Assembly: GCA_036510515.1 (NCBI GenBank) | Contig: DATCDS010000152.1 | Location: 1 to 9,859 of the forward strand | Source of the DNA: JALYSX01 sp036510515 | GTDB lineage: Bacteria > Vulcanimicrobiota > Vulcanimicrobiia > Vulcanimicrobiales > Vulcanimicrobiaceae | DNA length: 9,859 nucleotides | Reading direction: 5' to 3' | Shown: positions 1-8,171 of the stretch, piece after piece | Layout of the letters: every line of letters begins with the position of its first letter | Position numbering within the stretch: the stretch's first letter is position 1 | Translations under genes and position numbers: made by a program | Notes under the pieces: model-generated | Seen by the model: only the letters and a program-made list of their open reading frames with translations | Told to the model about the DNA's origin: nothing | Databases searched by the model: none

Positions 1-101
1 TCTTCGAGTTCATCAACGGCTGGTACAACCCGCACCGCCGGCACACCGCACTCGGCATGTTATCCCCAGCCGAGTTCGAACGACGGAATCAAGCCGCCTG
101 A
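1..101 (+). CDS. IS3-family transposase OrfB, C-terminal fragment
   Basis: This is the last 32 complete codons of a DDE integrase-type transposase whose body lies upstream of the window. The visible residues include FINGWYNPHRRHTALG followed by LSPAEFE, the tail that ends OrfB of IS3-family elements (usual form: YN..R.HS.LGY.SP..FE). The stop is TGA at 99-101. The catalytic DDE residues lie before the window edge, so activity cannot be judged. It reads in frame from the first complete codon at position 3. The protein would act on the ends of its own element; a probable right end follows within about 20 bases. Family assignment is firm; the IS group within IS3 cannot be resolved from this stub. 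Confidence 0.9.
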   Translation, partial: FEFINGWYNPHRRHTALGMLSPAEFERRNQAA

Positions 102-122
102 TGTCCAATGAAATACTGTCCA
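102..122 (+). mobile_element. Probable right terminal end of the IS3-family element
   Basis: The stretch directly after the transposase stop reads TGTCCAATGAAATACTGTCCA. IS3-family elements end a few tens of bases after OrfB and have termini beginning TG and ending CA; the reverse complement of this stretch begins TGGACAGTA, which fits. The exact boundary at 122 is inferred, because the left inverted repeat and the target duplication lie outside the window. The open reading frame of the next gene begins inside this end, which fits insertion into that gene. Confidence 0.4.
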
Positions 123-150
123 CCGGACCGAGCCAGCTTCATACGTCACT

Positions 151-651
151 TTGAACGTAGTACATCCGGCGGCCAACGAACTTCGGGGCATGTTGCTTCG
201 GATCGCGGGTATTTACGGTTTCGCTCGTCCCAGCGGGGCAAGCATCGCGGGCGACATCGATGTACCGGTAAAAGCCTGGAGCAGCACGAACCTGCGGTAC
301 ACCTTTGGAGACTATTACAGGACGCTGCCGCTCCTTGTTTTGCACATCCTTGGCGAGGCAGGTATCGTCGAGATTGCGCGGGCAGTTCCGACCATGAGTC
401 GCGAAGCGGTTAGCCAGATTCTTTGGATGTATCGCGCGTTTGGGATTCTCAAAGGCGAGAGCCGCGGCAAGCTCTTGCGGTTTCGGTTTAATCGCGAACA
501 CGCTTTGACTTCTGATATTGAGGCCGTCCTTGCCGTTCTCGACGAGGCGAATCCACTCTGGCGGATGGTGGCTGACCATAATCGCTCAACCGCGCCCCTG
601 GTAAAGCATGAGATCCGATCAGGGCGGAAGCAGAAGCGATGGAAGTGGTGA
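151..651 (+). CDS. Winged-helix (ArsR/MarR-like) protein, probably 5'-truncated by the IS
   Basis: I do not recognise this gene as a named family. From the TTG at 151 it gives 166 residues; an ATG at 190 is another option, and neither has a convincing ribosome binding site. The frame stays open back to a TGA at 109-111 inside the IS end, so the true N-terminus was probably removed by the insertion. Residues about 59-117 look like a winged helix: a helical part (LPLLVLHILGEAGIVEIARAV), a recognition-helix-like SREAVSQILWMYRAFGIL, then a wing, GESRGKLLRFRFN. The following REHALTSDIEAVL resembles the helix after the wing in ArsR-like regulators and in winged helices attached to nucleotidyltransferases. 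The C-terminus is strongly basic (RSGRKQKRWKW). G+C is visibly lower than in the downstream operon, suggesting acquired DNA. DNA binding is inferred from the fold pattern only; it may be a non-functional remnant. Confidence 0.55.
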   Translation: MNVVHPAANELRGMLLRIAGIYGFARPSGASIAGDIDVPVKAWSSTNLRYTFGDYYRTLPLLVLHILGEAGIVEIARAVPTMSREAVSQILWMYRAFGILKGESRGKLLRFRFNREHALTSDIEAVLAVLDEANPLWRMVADHNRSTAPLVKHEIRSGRKQKRWKW

Positions 652-663
652 GCGCCTCAAACT

Positions 664-708
664 GGTCCAATAACTAACGCGCTGAATTGAAACAGGTCCA
701 ATAACTAA
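664..708 (+). repeat. Direct repeat pair GGTCCAATAACTAA
   Basis: The 14-base sequence GGTCCAATAACTAA occurs at 664-677 and again at 695-708, with start points 31 bases apart. A third, inverted copy of its core (AGTTATTGGACC, 711-722) follows. The core GTCCAAT also occurs in the IS right end at 103-109. The arrangement suggests leftover ends of one or more mobile elements rather than a gene or regulatory array; this interpretation is an inference. Confidence 0.6.
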
Positions 709-724
709 AGAGTTATTGGACCTG
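693..724 (-). terminator. Perfect 14-bp hairpin after tRNA-fMet; possible terminator
   Basis: CAGGTCCAATAACT (693-706) and AGTTATTGGACCTG (711-724) are perfect reverse complements around the 4-base loop AAAG. Read on the minus strand the hairpin comes 6 bases after the tRNA-fMet discriminator base and is followed by TTTCAATT, a weak U-tract, so it could end tRNA transcription. The stem is AT-rich for this genome and shares its sequence with the neighbouring direct repeat, so it may equally be two opposed mobile-element ends. The hairpin itself is certain; its role is not. Confidence 0.45.
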
Positions 725-730
725 TACAGG

Positions 731-804
<74 letters not shown>

Positions 805-856
805 TCGGCGAGCCACTTCTTGGCGGTACCAGGTGAAAGACCCTCTCGCCCTCGTA

Positions 857-860
857 AGGG
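857..860 (+). promoter_or_regulatory. Ribosome binding site AGGG that favours the GTG start at 867
   Basis: AAGGG ends at 860, six bases before GTG 867 but immediately against the alternative TTG at 861. The spacing favours GTG 867 as the start. The same bases can pair weakly with CCCT at 849-852 (4-bp stem), too short to claim regulation. I see no clear -35/-10 pair in the 62 bases between the tRNA and this gene. Confidence 0.55.
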
Positions 861-866
861 TTGCGG

Positions 867-1910
867 GTGAGCCTTCCTAAAGTCCATCTGCACTGCCATC
901 TTGAAGGAGCGTTGCGCGCTGCGACGTTTCTCGAACTGGCGGCCAAGCACGGCGTCGCGACCACCTATCGGCCGCGCCATGGCGATGCCTTCGAAGGACC
1001 GCCGGGAACGGCGCCGGCCTCGCCAAGCGACGTCTACCGCTTCGCGACCTTTGGCGAGTTCTTGCTGACGTTCGCGGCGGTCAGCCGCTCCCTGCGCGAT
1101 CCCGAAGACTACGCTCGGCTGGCGCGCGAGTTCGCCCAAGACGCCATCGCCCAGAACGTCATCTACGGCGAGCTGTTCATCTCGCCGTCGGTCTGGCAGT
1201 TCTTTCACCCCGACATCGACGTTCGCGTCTGCGTCGAAGCGATCCGCAGCGCGCTCGATGAAGCCGGCGGCGGCGTGGTCTTCAACCTCATCGTCGACCT
1301 CACCCGAAACTTCGGCGTCGAGAGCGCGATGCGCACCGCGCGCCTGGCCGCCGATCTCAAAGATTGCGATGTGATCGGCATCGGCCTGGGCGGCGACGAA
1401 GCCAAGTATCCACCCGAGCTCTACGTCGATGCGTTTGCCTACGCGCGAGAAAACGGGTTGCACGTGGTCGCGCATGCGGGCGAAGCGGCGGGGCCGCAAA
1501 GTATCCGCGATGCGATCGAGCTCTTGCACGTCGAACGCATCGGACACGGCGTTCGCGCGCTCGAAGACCCGTCGCTGGTTGCGCTACTAGCGCAACGCAA
1601 GATTCCGTTGGAAATCTGCCCGACATCAAACTTTCTCACCGGCGCCGCGGTGCGCGAACGGCCGCACCCGTTTATGGAGTTGGATCGCTCGGGCTGCATC
1701 GTCACGATCGACGCCGACGATCCGGCGCTGTTCGGGACGACGATTTCCGCCGAGTACGCCTATGTGGCCGAACAAGCGGGGCAAGCGACGCTCGTCCGGC
1801 TGATCGGCAACGCCATCGATGCGTCCTTTGCCTGCGCGGAGCACAAGGCGGCCATGCACGATTGCCTGGCCGCGGCCGCCGCGGAACTCCCGGCCGATTC
1901 GCGAAGTTAA
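867..1910 (+). CDS. add: Adenosine deaminase-family zinc hydrolase
   Basis: This cytosolic amidohydrolase has 347 residues, the usual length for bacterial adenosine deaminase, which hydrolyses the 6-amino group of adenosine or deoxyadenosine to give inosine and ammonia in purine salvage. Family features, numbered from GTG 867, are in order: metal ligands H9 and H11 in HCHLEG, the GIGLGGDE turn near 171-178, H203 and catalytic E206 in HAGEA, H227 in RIGHG, PTSN near 252-255, and D284-D285 in DADDP, where the first Asp is the usual zinc ligand. All catalytic positions are present. Relatives in this family instead deaminate 6-aminodeoxyfutalosine in the futalosine menaquinone pathway or other adenosine derivatives, so the exact substrate is uncertain. 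It is the first gene of the five-gene run; the regulator follows after 8 bases. Confidence 0.85.
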   Translation: MSLPKVHLHCHLEGALRAATFLELAAKHGVATTYRPRHGDAFEGPPGTAPASPSDVYRFATFGEFLLTFAAVSRSLRDPEDYARLAREFAQDAIAQNVIYGELFISPSVWQFFHPDIDVRVCVEAIRSALDEAGGGVVFNLIVDLTRNFGVESAMRTARLAADLKDCDVIGIGLGGDEAKYPPELYVDAFAYARENGLHVVAHAGEAAGPQSIRDAIELLHVERIGHGVRALEDPSLVALLAQRKIPLEICPTSNFLTGAAVRERPHPFMELDRSGCIVTIDADDPALFGTTISAEYAYVAEQAGQATLVRLIGNAIDASFACAEHKAAMHDCLAAAAAELPADSRS

Positions 1911-1918
1911 GGAAGGCA

Positions 1919-2608
1919 ATGCCCGGACACAGTCATTTTGCCGAGTCGGTCGAGGAATATCTCGAGGCCGTCTACCGGCTGGAGCGCGAAGGCCCCGGCG
2001 TCACCACGTCGGGGCTGGCTTCGGAACTGGGCGTCGCACCGGCATCGGTCTCGGGCATGCTCAAGAAGCTCGCCACCGACGGCTACGTCGAGCAGATCGC
2101 GCGTGGCGAGGTCAGGCTGACACCCGCAGGCTTAGCCATCGGCGTGCGCGTCCTGCGGCGTCACCGCTTGGCCGAACGTCTGCTGACCGACGTACTGGGC
2201 ATGGGCTGGGAAGAAGTTCACACCGAAGCCTGCATGCTCGAACACGCGATCTCCGAAAAGGTCGAGCAGCGTCTGATCGAGTTTCTCGGCGATCCGCAAT
2301 CCTGTCCGCACGGCCACCCGATTCCGCCAAAGGACCTCAGCGATCCCGTGCGCGTCGGAATTCCGCTCGCGCAGTTCGCGGAGGGCTCGCGCGGCGAAGT
2401 GTGCGGCGTCACCGACGAAGTTCCGGAGATCTTGCGCTATCTGGGAGAATTAGGCTTGCGGCCCGGACGCAGCGTCGTCGTGCAATCCAAGGCTCCGCTG
2501 GGCGGCCCGATCGTCATCGAAATCGACGGGAAGACGGTCCCGATCTCGCTCGAACTCGCGCGCATGGTGATCGTCGACGGAGCAACCGCAACATCCGACG
2601 TCCGATAG
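1919..2608 (+). CDS. DtxR/IdeR-type metal-dependent transcriptional repressor
   Basis: The 229-residue protein has the three-part layout of full-length DtxR/IdeR (about 230 residues): an N-terminal winged helix (about 8-70, with VTTSGLASELGVAPASVSGMLKKL as helix-turn-helix), a dimerisation and metal domain (about 72-140), and a FeoA/SH3-like C-terminal domain (about 155-220). Aligned with DtxR, H82, E86 and H101 match the ancillary metal site (H79, E83, H98), and C105, E108 and H109 match primary-site ligands C102, E105 and H106. Position 13 is Glu where DtxR has Met10 and MntR has Asp8. The Cys and the C-terminal domain argue for an iron sensor rather than a short MntR, but manganese cannot be excluded. 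The sequence AAGGA lies 5 bases before ATG 1919. Its C-terminal codons overlap the putative rhomboid start. Confidence 0.9.
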   Translation: MPGHSHFAESVEEYLEAVYRLEREGPGVTTSGLASELGVAPASVSGMLKKLATDGYVEQIARGEVRLTPAGLAIGVRVLRRHRLAERLLTDVLGMGWEEVHTEACMLEHAISEKVEQRLIEFLGDPQSCPHGHPIPPKDLSDPVRVGIPLAQFAEGSRGEVCGVTDEVPEILRYLGELGLRPGRSVVVQSKAPLGGPIVIEIDGKTVPISLELARMVIVDGATATSDVR

Positions 2609-3252
2609 TCACCCAAGTCCTGATCCTGCTGAATCTCCTGGGCTTCGGTTTCGAGTTCCTCAAGATCGGACCGAATCTGCTGGGCGGGAACTTCACGCGG
2701 GGCGGTTTAGACGCCATCGGGGCCCTAGACCCCGCGCGGGTGCTGCAAAATCACGAGTATTGGCGCCTGATCACCGCGGGTTTTGTACACGCCGGCGCCC
2801 TCCACATCGCCGTCAACATGTTTTCGCTGTGGATGATCGGGCGCGTTATCGAGCAGATCGCCGGCTCGCTGCGCATGGCCATCGTCTACTTCGTCTCGCT
2901 CGTGCTCTCGAGCTTGGCATGCGTTTACTTCCAGCCCGAACTGGGCCTAGGCGCGAGCGGCGCGATCTTCGGCATCTTCGGCGCGTTCTTCGCGATCGGG
3001 TTGAAACACGGAAAGCCCGGCATGGACATGATCAAAGCGAACGTGGGCATCCTTGTGCTCAACTTGATCTTCACGTTCGCGGTCCCCGGGATCAGCAAGG
3101 CGGCACACGTGGCCGGCTTGATCTCGGGGTTCATCTTGATGTACGCAATTTATTTTCCGCCGCGCCCGGTGCCGGCGCGCGTGGTCGACGCGCATACCGG
3201 CGCCGTGCTCGATGCGGAGTTCGAACCCGCCGACCAGCCGCCGCCCGCATGA
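2593..3252 (+). CDS. Rhomboid intramembrane serine protease, non-canonical start
   Basis: This is a six-helix membrane protease that cleaves transmembrane substrates inside the bilayer. Numbered from ATC 2593 (219 residues), helix 1 lies about 5-23, then about 61-83, 93-114, 118-137, 149-165 and 168-187. The catalytic pair is visible: S122 in GASGAIFG on helix 4 and H172 in AHVAG on helix 6. The conserved H66, H71 and N75 (HAGALHIAVN) form the usual oxyanion-side motif. The C-terminal tail after about 190 is Pro- and Ala-rich and cytosolic or extramembrane. No ATG, GTG or TTG lies near the N-terminus; the first is GTG 2740, which would delete helix 1. From ATC 2593 the product begins RRPIVTQVLILLN, typical of rhomboids, with GGAG 10 bases upstream. 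ATA 2605, overlapping the regulator's stop, is the alternative. The stop overlaps the helicase start (ATGA). Confidence 0.85.
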   Translation: MRRPIVTQVLILLNLLGFGFEFLKIGPNLLGGNFTRGGLDAIGALDPARVLQNHEYWRLITAGFVHAGALHIAVNMFSLWMIGRVIEQIAGSLRMAIVYFVSLVLSSLACVYFQPELGLGASGAIFGIFGAFFAIGLKHGKPGMDMIKANVGILVLNLIFTFAVPGISKAAHVAGLISGFILMYAIYFPPRPVPARVVDAHTGAVLDAEFEPADQPPPA

Positions 3253-5162
3253 ACCAAACGATCGAAGCGACCTTTGCGCCCGACGGTCCGATCGCTCGCG
3301 CGTTGCCTGGCTTCGAAGCGCGGCCGGGCCAGGTGCAGATGGCGCAACTCGTCGAGCGCGGCTTTCTCGAGGGCATGCACACGATCGTCGAGGCCGGCAC
3401 GGGCGTGGGCAAATCCGTCGGCTATCTGGTGCCGGCGCTGCGCAGCGGCAAGAAGATCGTGCTTTCGACCGGCACGATCGCGTTGCAAGAACAGCTCTTT
3501 ACCAAAGATATTCCGCTGGTTGCCAAGGCGCTGGGCATTCCGATCCGCGTTACGCTGCTCAAAGGGCGCAGCCATTACCTGTGCAAGCAGAAGTTCGAAC
3601 GGGTACGCGCCGAGCGATTGATCGCGGGTTCGGCGACGATGGAGCGCACGTGGGCGTGGGCCGAACGCACCCAAACCGGCGACCGCGCCGAACTCCCGTT
3701 CACGCCGCCGTCGGATGAATGGGAACAGCTCGATGCCGACGCCGACGATTGCGTGGGCGAATATTGCGAACGCTTTCGCGACTGCTTCTTTTTCAAGAAG
3801 CGCGACGAGGCCAAGTACGCCGACGTGATCGTCGTCAACCATGCGCTGTTCTTCCTGGACTTAGCGATGGGCGGCGGGTTGATTCCACCCTACGATTTCG
3901 CGGTTCTCGACGAAGCGCACCAATGCGAGCGCTGGGCGACCGACGCGTTGACCGCAACGCTCTCCCGCGCATCGCTGGGCCGGATGCTGCGCAAGTTGCA
4001 CCGTCACTACGACCTGCCCAAGCAGTACGACGCGCAGTTCGACGACGGCATTCGCGGTCTGGAAGCCGTGCTGGCGCGCGTGCCCGGCGATCGCTACCCG
4101 CTGCGCGCCAACGAAGATGCCGCGCCCGCCCTGGAGCGCTTGCGCGATTCGCTCTACGGCTTGGAGAACTGGCTGTACGCCAACTGGCACGACGCGCTCA
4201 ACAAGAAGACCGACAACGACGCCGAGGCCGAGCGTCGCCGCGATCTGGCGCTGCGAGCGATCCTGGCCCACCAGGCGACGATCGAACGCGCGCAGTTGCC
4301 CAGCGATGAGGCCATCGCGTGGGTCGAGCGCTCCGAGATCGACGGGCGCTTCGAGGTCAACAGCGCGCCCTACGACGTCGGCGAGTTTCTCTCCACCGCG
4401 TTGTTCGCGCGCACGCAAAGCGTCGTGCTGACCAGCGCGACCATCGCCGACGGCGCGCCGGCCGATGGCAACGCCTTCGCGTTCCTGCGCCGGTCGTTGG
4501 GCGTCACCGATGCCCAAGAGTTCGTCGCGCCGTCGCCGTTCGACTACGCGCGCCAAGCGCGCTTGTTTATCGCTCCGCCCGAACTCAATCCGAAAGCGGT
4601 CGATTTCGCGCGTCGGGCGGCGCCGTTGATCGAGGAATGCCTGGATCGGACCCGCGGGCGCGCCTTCGTCCTGTTCACCTCGCACGCGCGGTTGCGCGAG
4701 GTCTACGCGCTGGTGCGCGACCGCATCCCGTTCCCGATTCGCCTGCAGGGCGAGCTGCCGCGACTGCGCCTCCTGGAGTGGTTTCGTGAGACCGACGGCG
4801 CCGTGCTCTTCGCCACCGGCACGTTCTGGGAAGGGATCGACGTCGTCGGCGATCGGTTGTCGTGCGTGATCATCGACCGCTTGCCGTTTCCGTCGCCGTC
4901 GGATCCGCTGGTGGCCGCGCGCATGCAATCGCTCGAGGCGCGCGGCTTGGACGGGTTCGAACGCTACATGCTTCCGGCCGCGACCGTGCGCCTCAAGCAG
5001 GGCTTTGGGCGTTTAATTCGCAGTACCAAGGACCGTGGCGTGGTCGCGCTTCTGGATGGCCGAGCGATATCGACGCGCTACGGAGCAACCATCCTCGCAG
5101 CGCTGCCGCCGGCGGCCCGCATTCATCAACTCGCCGAGTTAACGGAGTTCTTTGCCACATGA
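3249..5162 (+). CDS. dinG: DinG/XPD-type ATP-dependent DNA helicase with 4Fe-4S cluster
   Basis: This 637-residue superfamily 2 helicase is of the DinG/YoaA type, 5'-3' enzymes that unwind D-loops, R-loops and forked DNA during repair and replication-transcription conflict. Motifs in order are: Walker A GTGVGKS (50-56), TGTIALQEQL (motif Ia, about 74-83), four cluster-ligand cysteines C112, C168, C173 and C179, VNHALF (197-201), DEAH (221-224), TSATI (395-399), GTFWEGIDVVGDR (motif V, about 524-536) and QGFGRLIRS (motif VI, 584-592). All four cysteines are present, so the iron-sulfur cluster should form. There is no N-terminal exonuclease domain like that of Gram-positive DinG. The ATG at 3249 overlaps the rhomboid stop by four bases and the stop overlaps the next gene's ATG, so translation is coupled on both sides. 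An iron-dependent helicase beside an iron-type regulator is suggestive but not proof of a shared role. Confidence 0.93.
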   Translation: MNQTIEATFAPDGPIARALPGFEARPGQVQMAQLVERGFLEGMHTIVEAGTGVGKSVGYLVPALRSGKKIVLSTGTIALQEQLFTKDIPLVAKALGIPIRVTLLKGRSHYLCKQKFERVRAERLIAGSATMERTWAWAERTQTGDRAELPFTPPSDEWEQLDADADDCVGEYCERFRDCFFFKKRDEAKYADVIVVNHALFFLDLAMGGGLIPPYDFAVLDEAHQCERWATDALTATLSRASLGRMLRKLHRHYDLPKQYDAQFDDGIRGLEAVLARVPGDRYPLRANEDAAPALERLRDSLYGLENWLYANWHDALNKKTDNDAEAERRRDLALRAILAHQATIERAQLPSDEAIAWVERSEIDGRFEVNSAPYDVGEFLSTALFARTQSVVLTSATIADGAPADGNAFAFLRRSLGVTDAQEFVAPSPFDYARQARLFIAPPELNPKAVDFARRAAPLIEECLDRTRGRAFVLFTSHARLREVYALVRDRIPFPIRLQGELPRLRLLEWFRETDGAVLFATGTFWEGIDVVGDRLSCVIIDRLPFPSPSDPLVAARMQSLEARGLDGFERYMLPAATVRLKQGFGRLIRSTKDRGVVALLDGRAISTRYGATILAALPPAARIHQLAELTEFFAT

Positions 5163-6187
5163 AACGAATTTGCTCGCTGCTCGTCGCCGCCTCGTTCCTG
5201 GCGACCGCGGGTCCGGCGATGGCCTGGGGAAGCAAAGGCCACACCATGATCAACAAGGTCGGCGCGACGCTGTTCCCCGCGTCGATGCCCGCATTCTTGC
5301 ATTCGACTAGCGCGATCGCCGAGATCGCAACGCTGGGCCCCGAAGAGGATCGCCTTAAAGGCGCCGGAGGTTCGTGGGACGCCGACAACGATCCAGGTCA
5401 CTTCCTGGATATCGGCGACGACGACACCGTGGGCGGCGTCGTGCGCTTGGATAGCTTACCCCTGAGTTTGGATGCCTACGATGCGGCCCTGCGCGCGGTC
5501 AACAACGATCCGTATAAAGAAGGCTACGTGCCGTACGAAATCCTCGACGGCTGGGATCAGATTCGCGAGGACTTCGCCTATTGGCGCGTCGACAACTACG
5601 GGGCGACGCACGCCGCCACGCCCGCGCAGCGCGGCTATTTCGTCACCGATCGCACGTTGCGGCAAACGCTGACCCTGCGCGACATCGGCGTGTGGGGCCA
5701 CTTCGTCGCCGACGCGTCGCAACCGCTGCACATCACGATTCATTTCAACGGTTGGGGCAATTATCCCAATCCCAGCGGCTACACGCAGGCCCACATCCAC
5801 TCGATGTTCGAGAGTCAGTTCGTCAATCGCGTCTCAAACGACGCCGACGTGACCAAGTTGGTTCCCGCTTACGTGCCGACCGATCCGACCGATCTGCTGA
5901 CCCAGCGCCAGATGCTCTCGATGATCGGGAAGTACTTGAGCGACAGCGCGGCCGCCGTCGACCCGCTCTACGACCTCGACAAAGCCGGCGCGTTTGACGC
6001 CGCCACGCCGCAAGCCGTAACATTCGTCGACACGCAACTCGCGCACGGTGCGGGCGAGTTCCGTAACCTCACCGCCCTTGCGTGGGAAGATAGCCTCAAC
6101 GACGGCGTCGGCTATCCCACCGTCAAAGTCCGCGACATCATCACCGGCAAAACGCCCTTCACCTTCAAAGCCTTCGGCGACGACTAG
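5159..6187 (+). CDS. Secreted zinc hydrolase, phospholipase C / S1-P1 nuclease superfamily
   Basis: The 342-residue precursor has a signal peptide (K2, R3, a hydrophobic core about 6-18, AMA at 20-22). Cleavage after A22 would expose W23; in this superfamily the mature N-terminal Trp itself binds zinc. Further likely ligands are H28, D74, H81, H181, D185, H191, H214 and E218, giving the full three-zinc set. The spacing H181-D185-H191 equals that of P1 nuclease (116/120/126). The last pair is HxxxE, as in Bacillus cereus phospholipase C (H142/E146), rather than the HxxxD of S1/P1 nucleases, whereas the N-terminal WGSKGH is nuclease-like. It therefore cleaves phosphodiesters outside the cytoplasm, either phospholipid or single-stranded nucleic acid; I cannot decide which. 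It is the last gene of the run, starting inside the helicase stop (ATGA). The convergent acs gene ends 19 bases downstream. Confidence 0.82.
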   Translation: MKRICSLLVAASFLATAGPAMAWGSKGHTMINKVGATLFPASMPAFLHSTSAIAEIATLGPEEDRLKGAGGSWDADNDPGHFLDIGDDDTVGGVVRLDSLPLSLDAYDAALRAVNNDPYKEGYVPYEILDGWDQIREDFAYWRVDNYGATHAATPAQRGYFVTDRTLRQTLTLRDIGVWGHFVADASQPLHITIHFNGWGNYPNPSGYTQAHIHSMFESQFVNRVSNDADVTKLVPAYVPTDPTDLLTQRQMLSMIGKYLSDSAAAVDPLYDLDKAGAFDAATPQAVTFVDTQLAHGAGEFRNLTALAWEDSLNDGVGYPTVKVRDIITGKTPFTFKAFGDD

Positions 6188-6206
6188 CAGAGACGCGGCC
6201 CGCGCG

Positions 6207-8162
<1,956 letters not shown>

Positions 8163-8171
8163 GGGCGCGAC

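Noticed and set aside
262..272. Nothing unusual in the first part of the window such as a second IS or CRISPR repeat
   Set aside because: I looked for regularly spaced repeats and further transposase motifs in 1-730 and found only the IS3 stub and the repeat cluster at 664-724.
849..860. Small hairpin CCCT/AGGG that could mask the ribosome binding site at 857-860
   Set aside because: Only four base pairs with no extension; common by chance in GC-rich DNA.
805..866. Promoter between the tRNA and the deaminase-family gene
   Set aside because: A TTGGCG at 820 has no -10 partner at proper spacing, and no other pair stood out; a promoter must exist here or nearby but I cannot place it.
2760..3248. 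Upstream extension of the helicase frame to position 2760
   Set aside because: The frame is open but overlaps the catalytic part of the rhomboid gene, and the translation is Arg-rich nonsense; ATG 3249 gives a normal DinG N-terminus.
3150..4928. Long minus-strand frames (230 and 355 residues) opposite the helicase
   Set aside because: They are antisense shadows of a gene with a complete set of helicase motifs and have low-complexity, Arg/Ala/Gly-rich composition.
6188..6206. Possible bidirectional terminator between the convergent zinc hydrolase and acs genes
   Set aside because: The 19 bases are GC-rich but contain no convincing stem-loop with a T-run in either direction.
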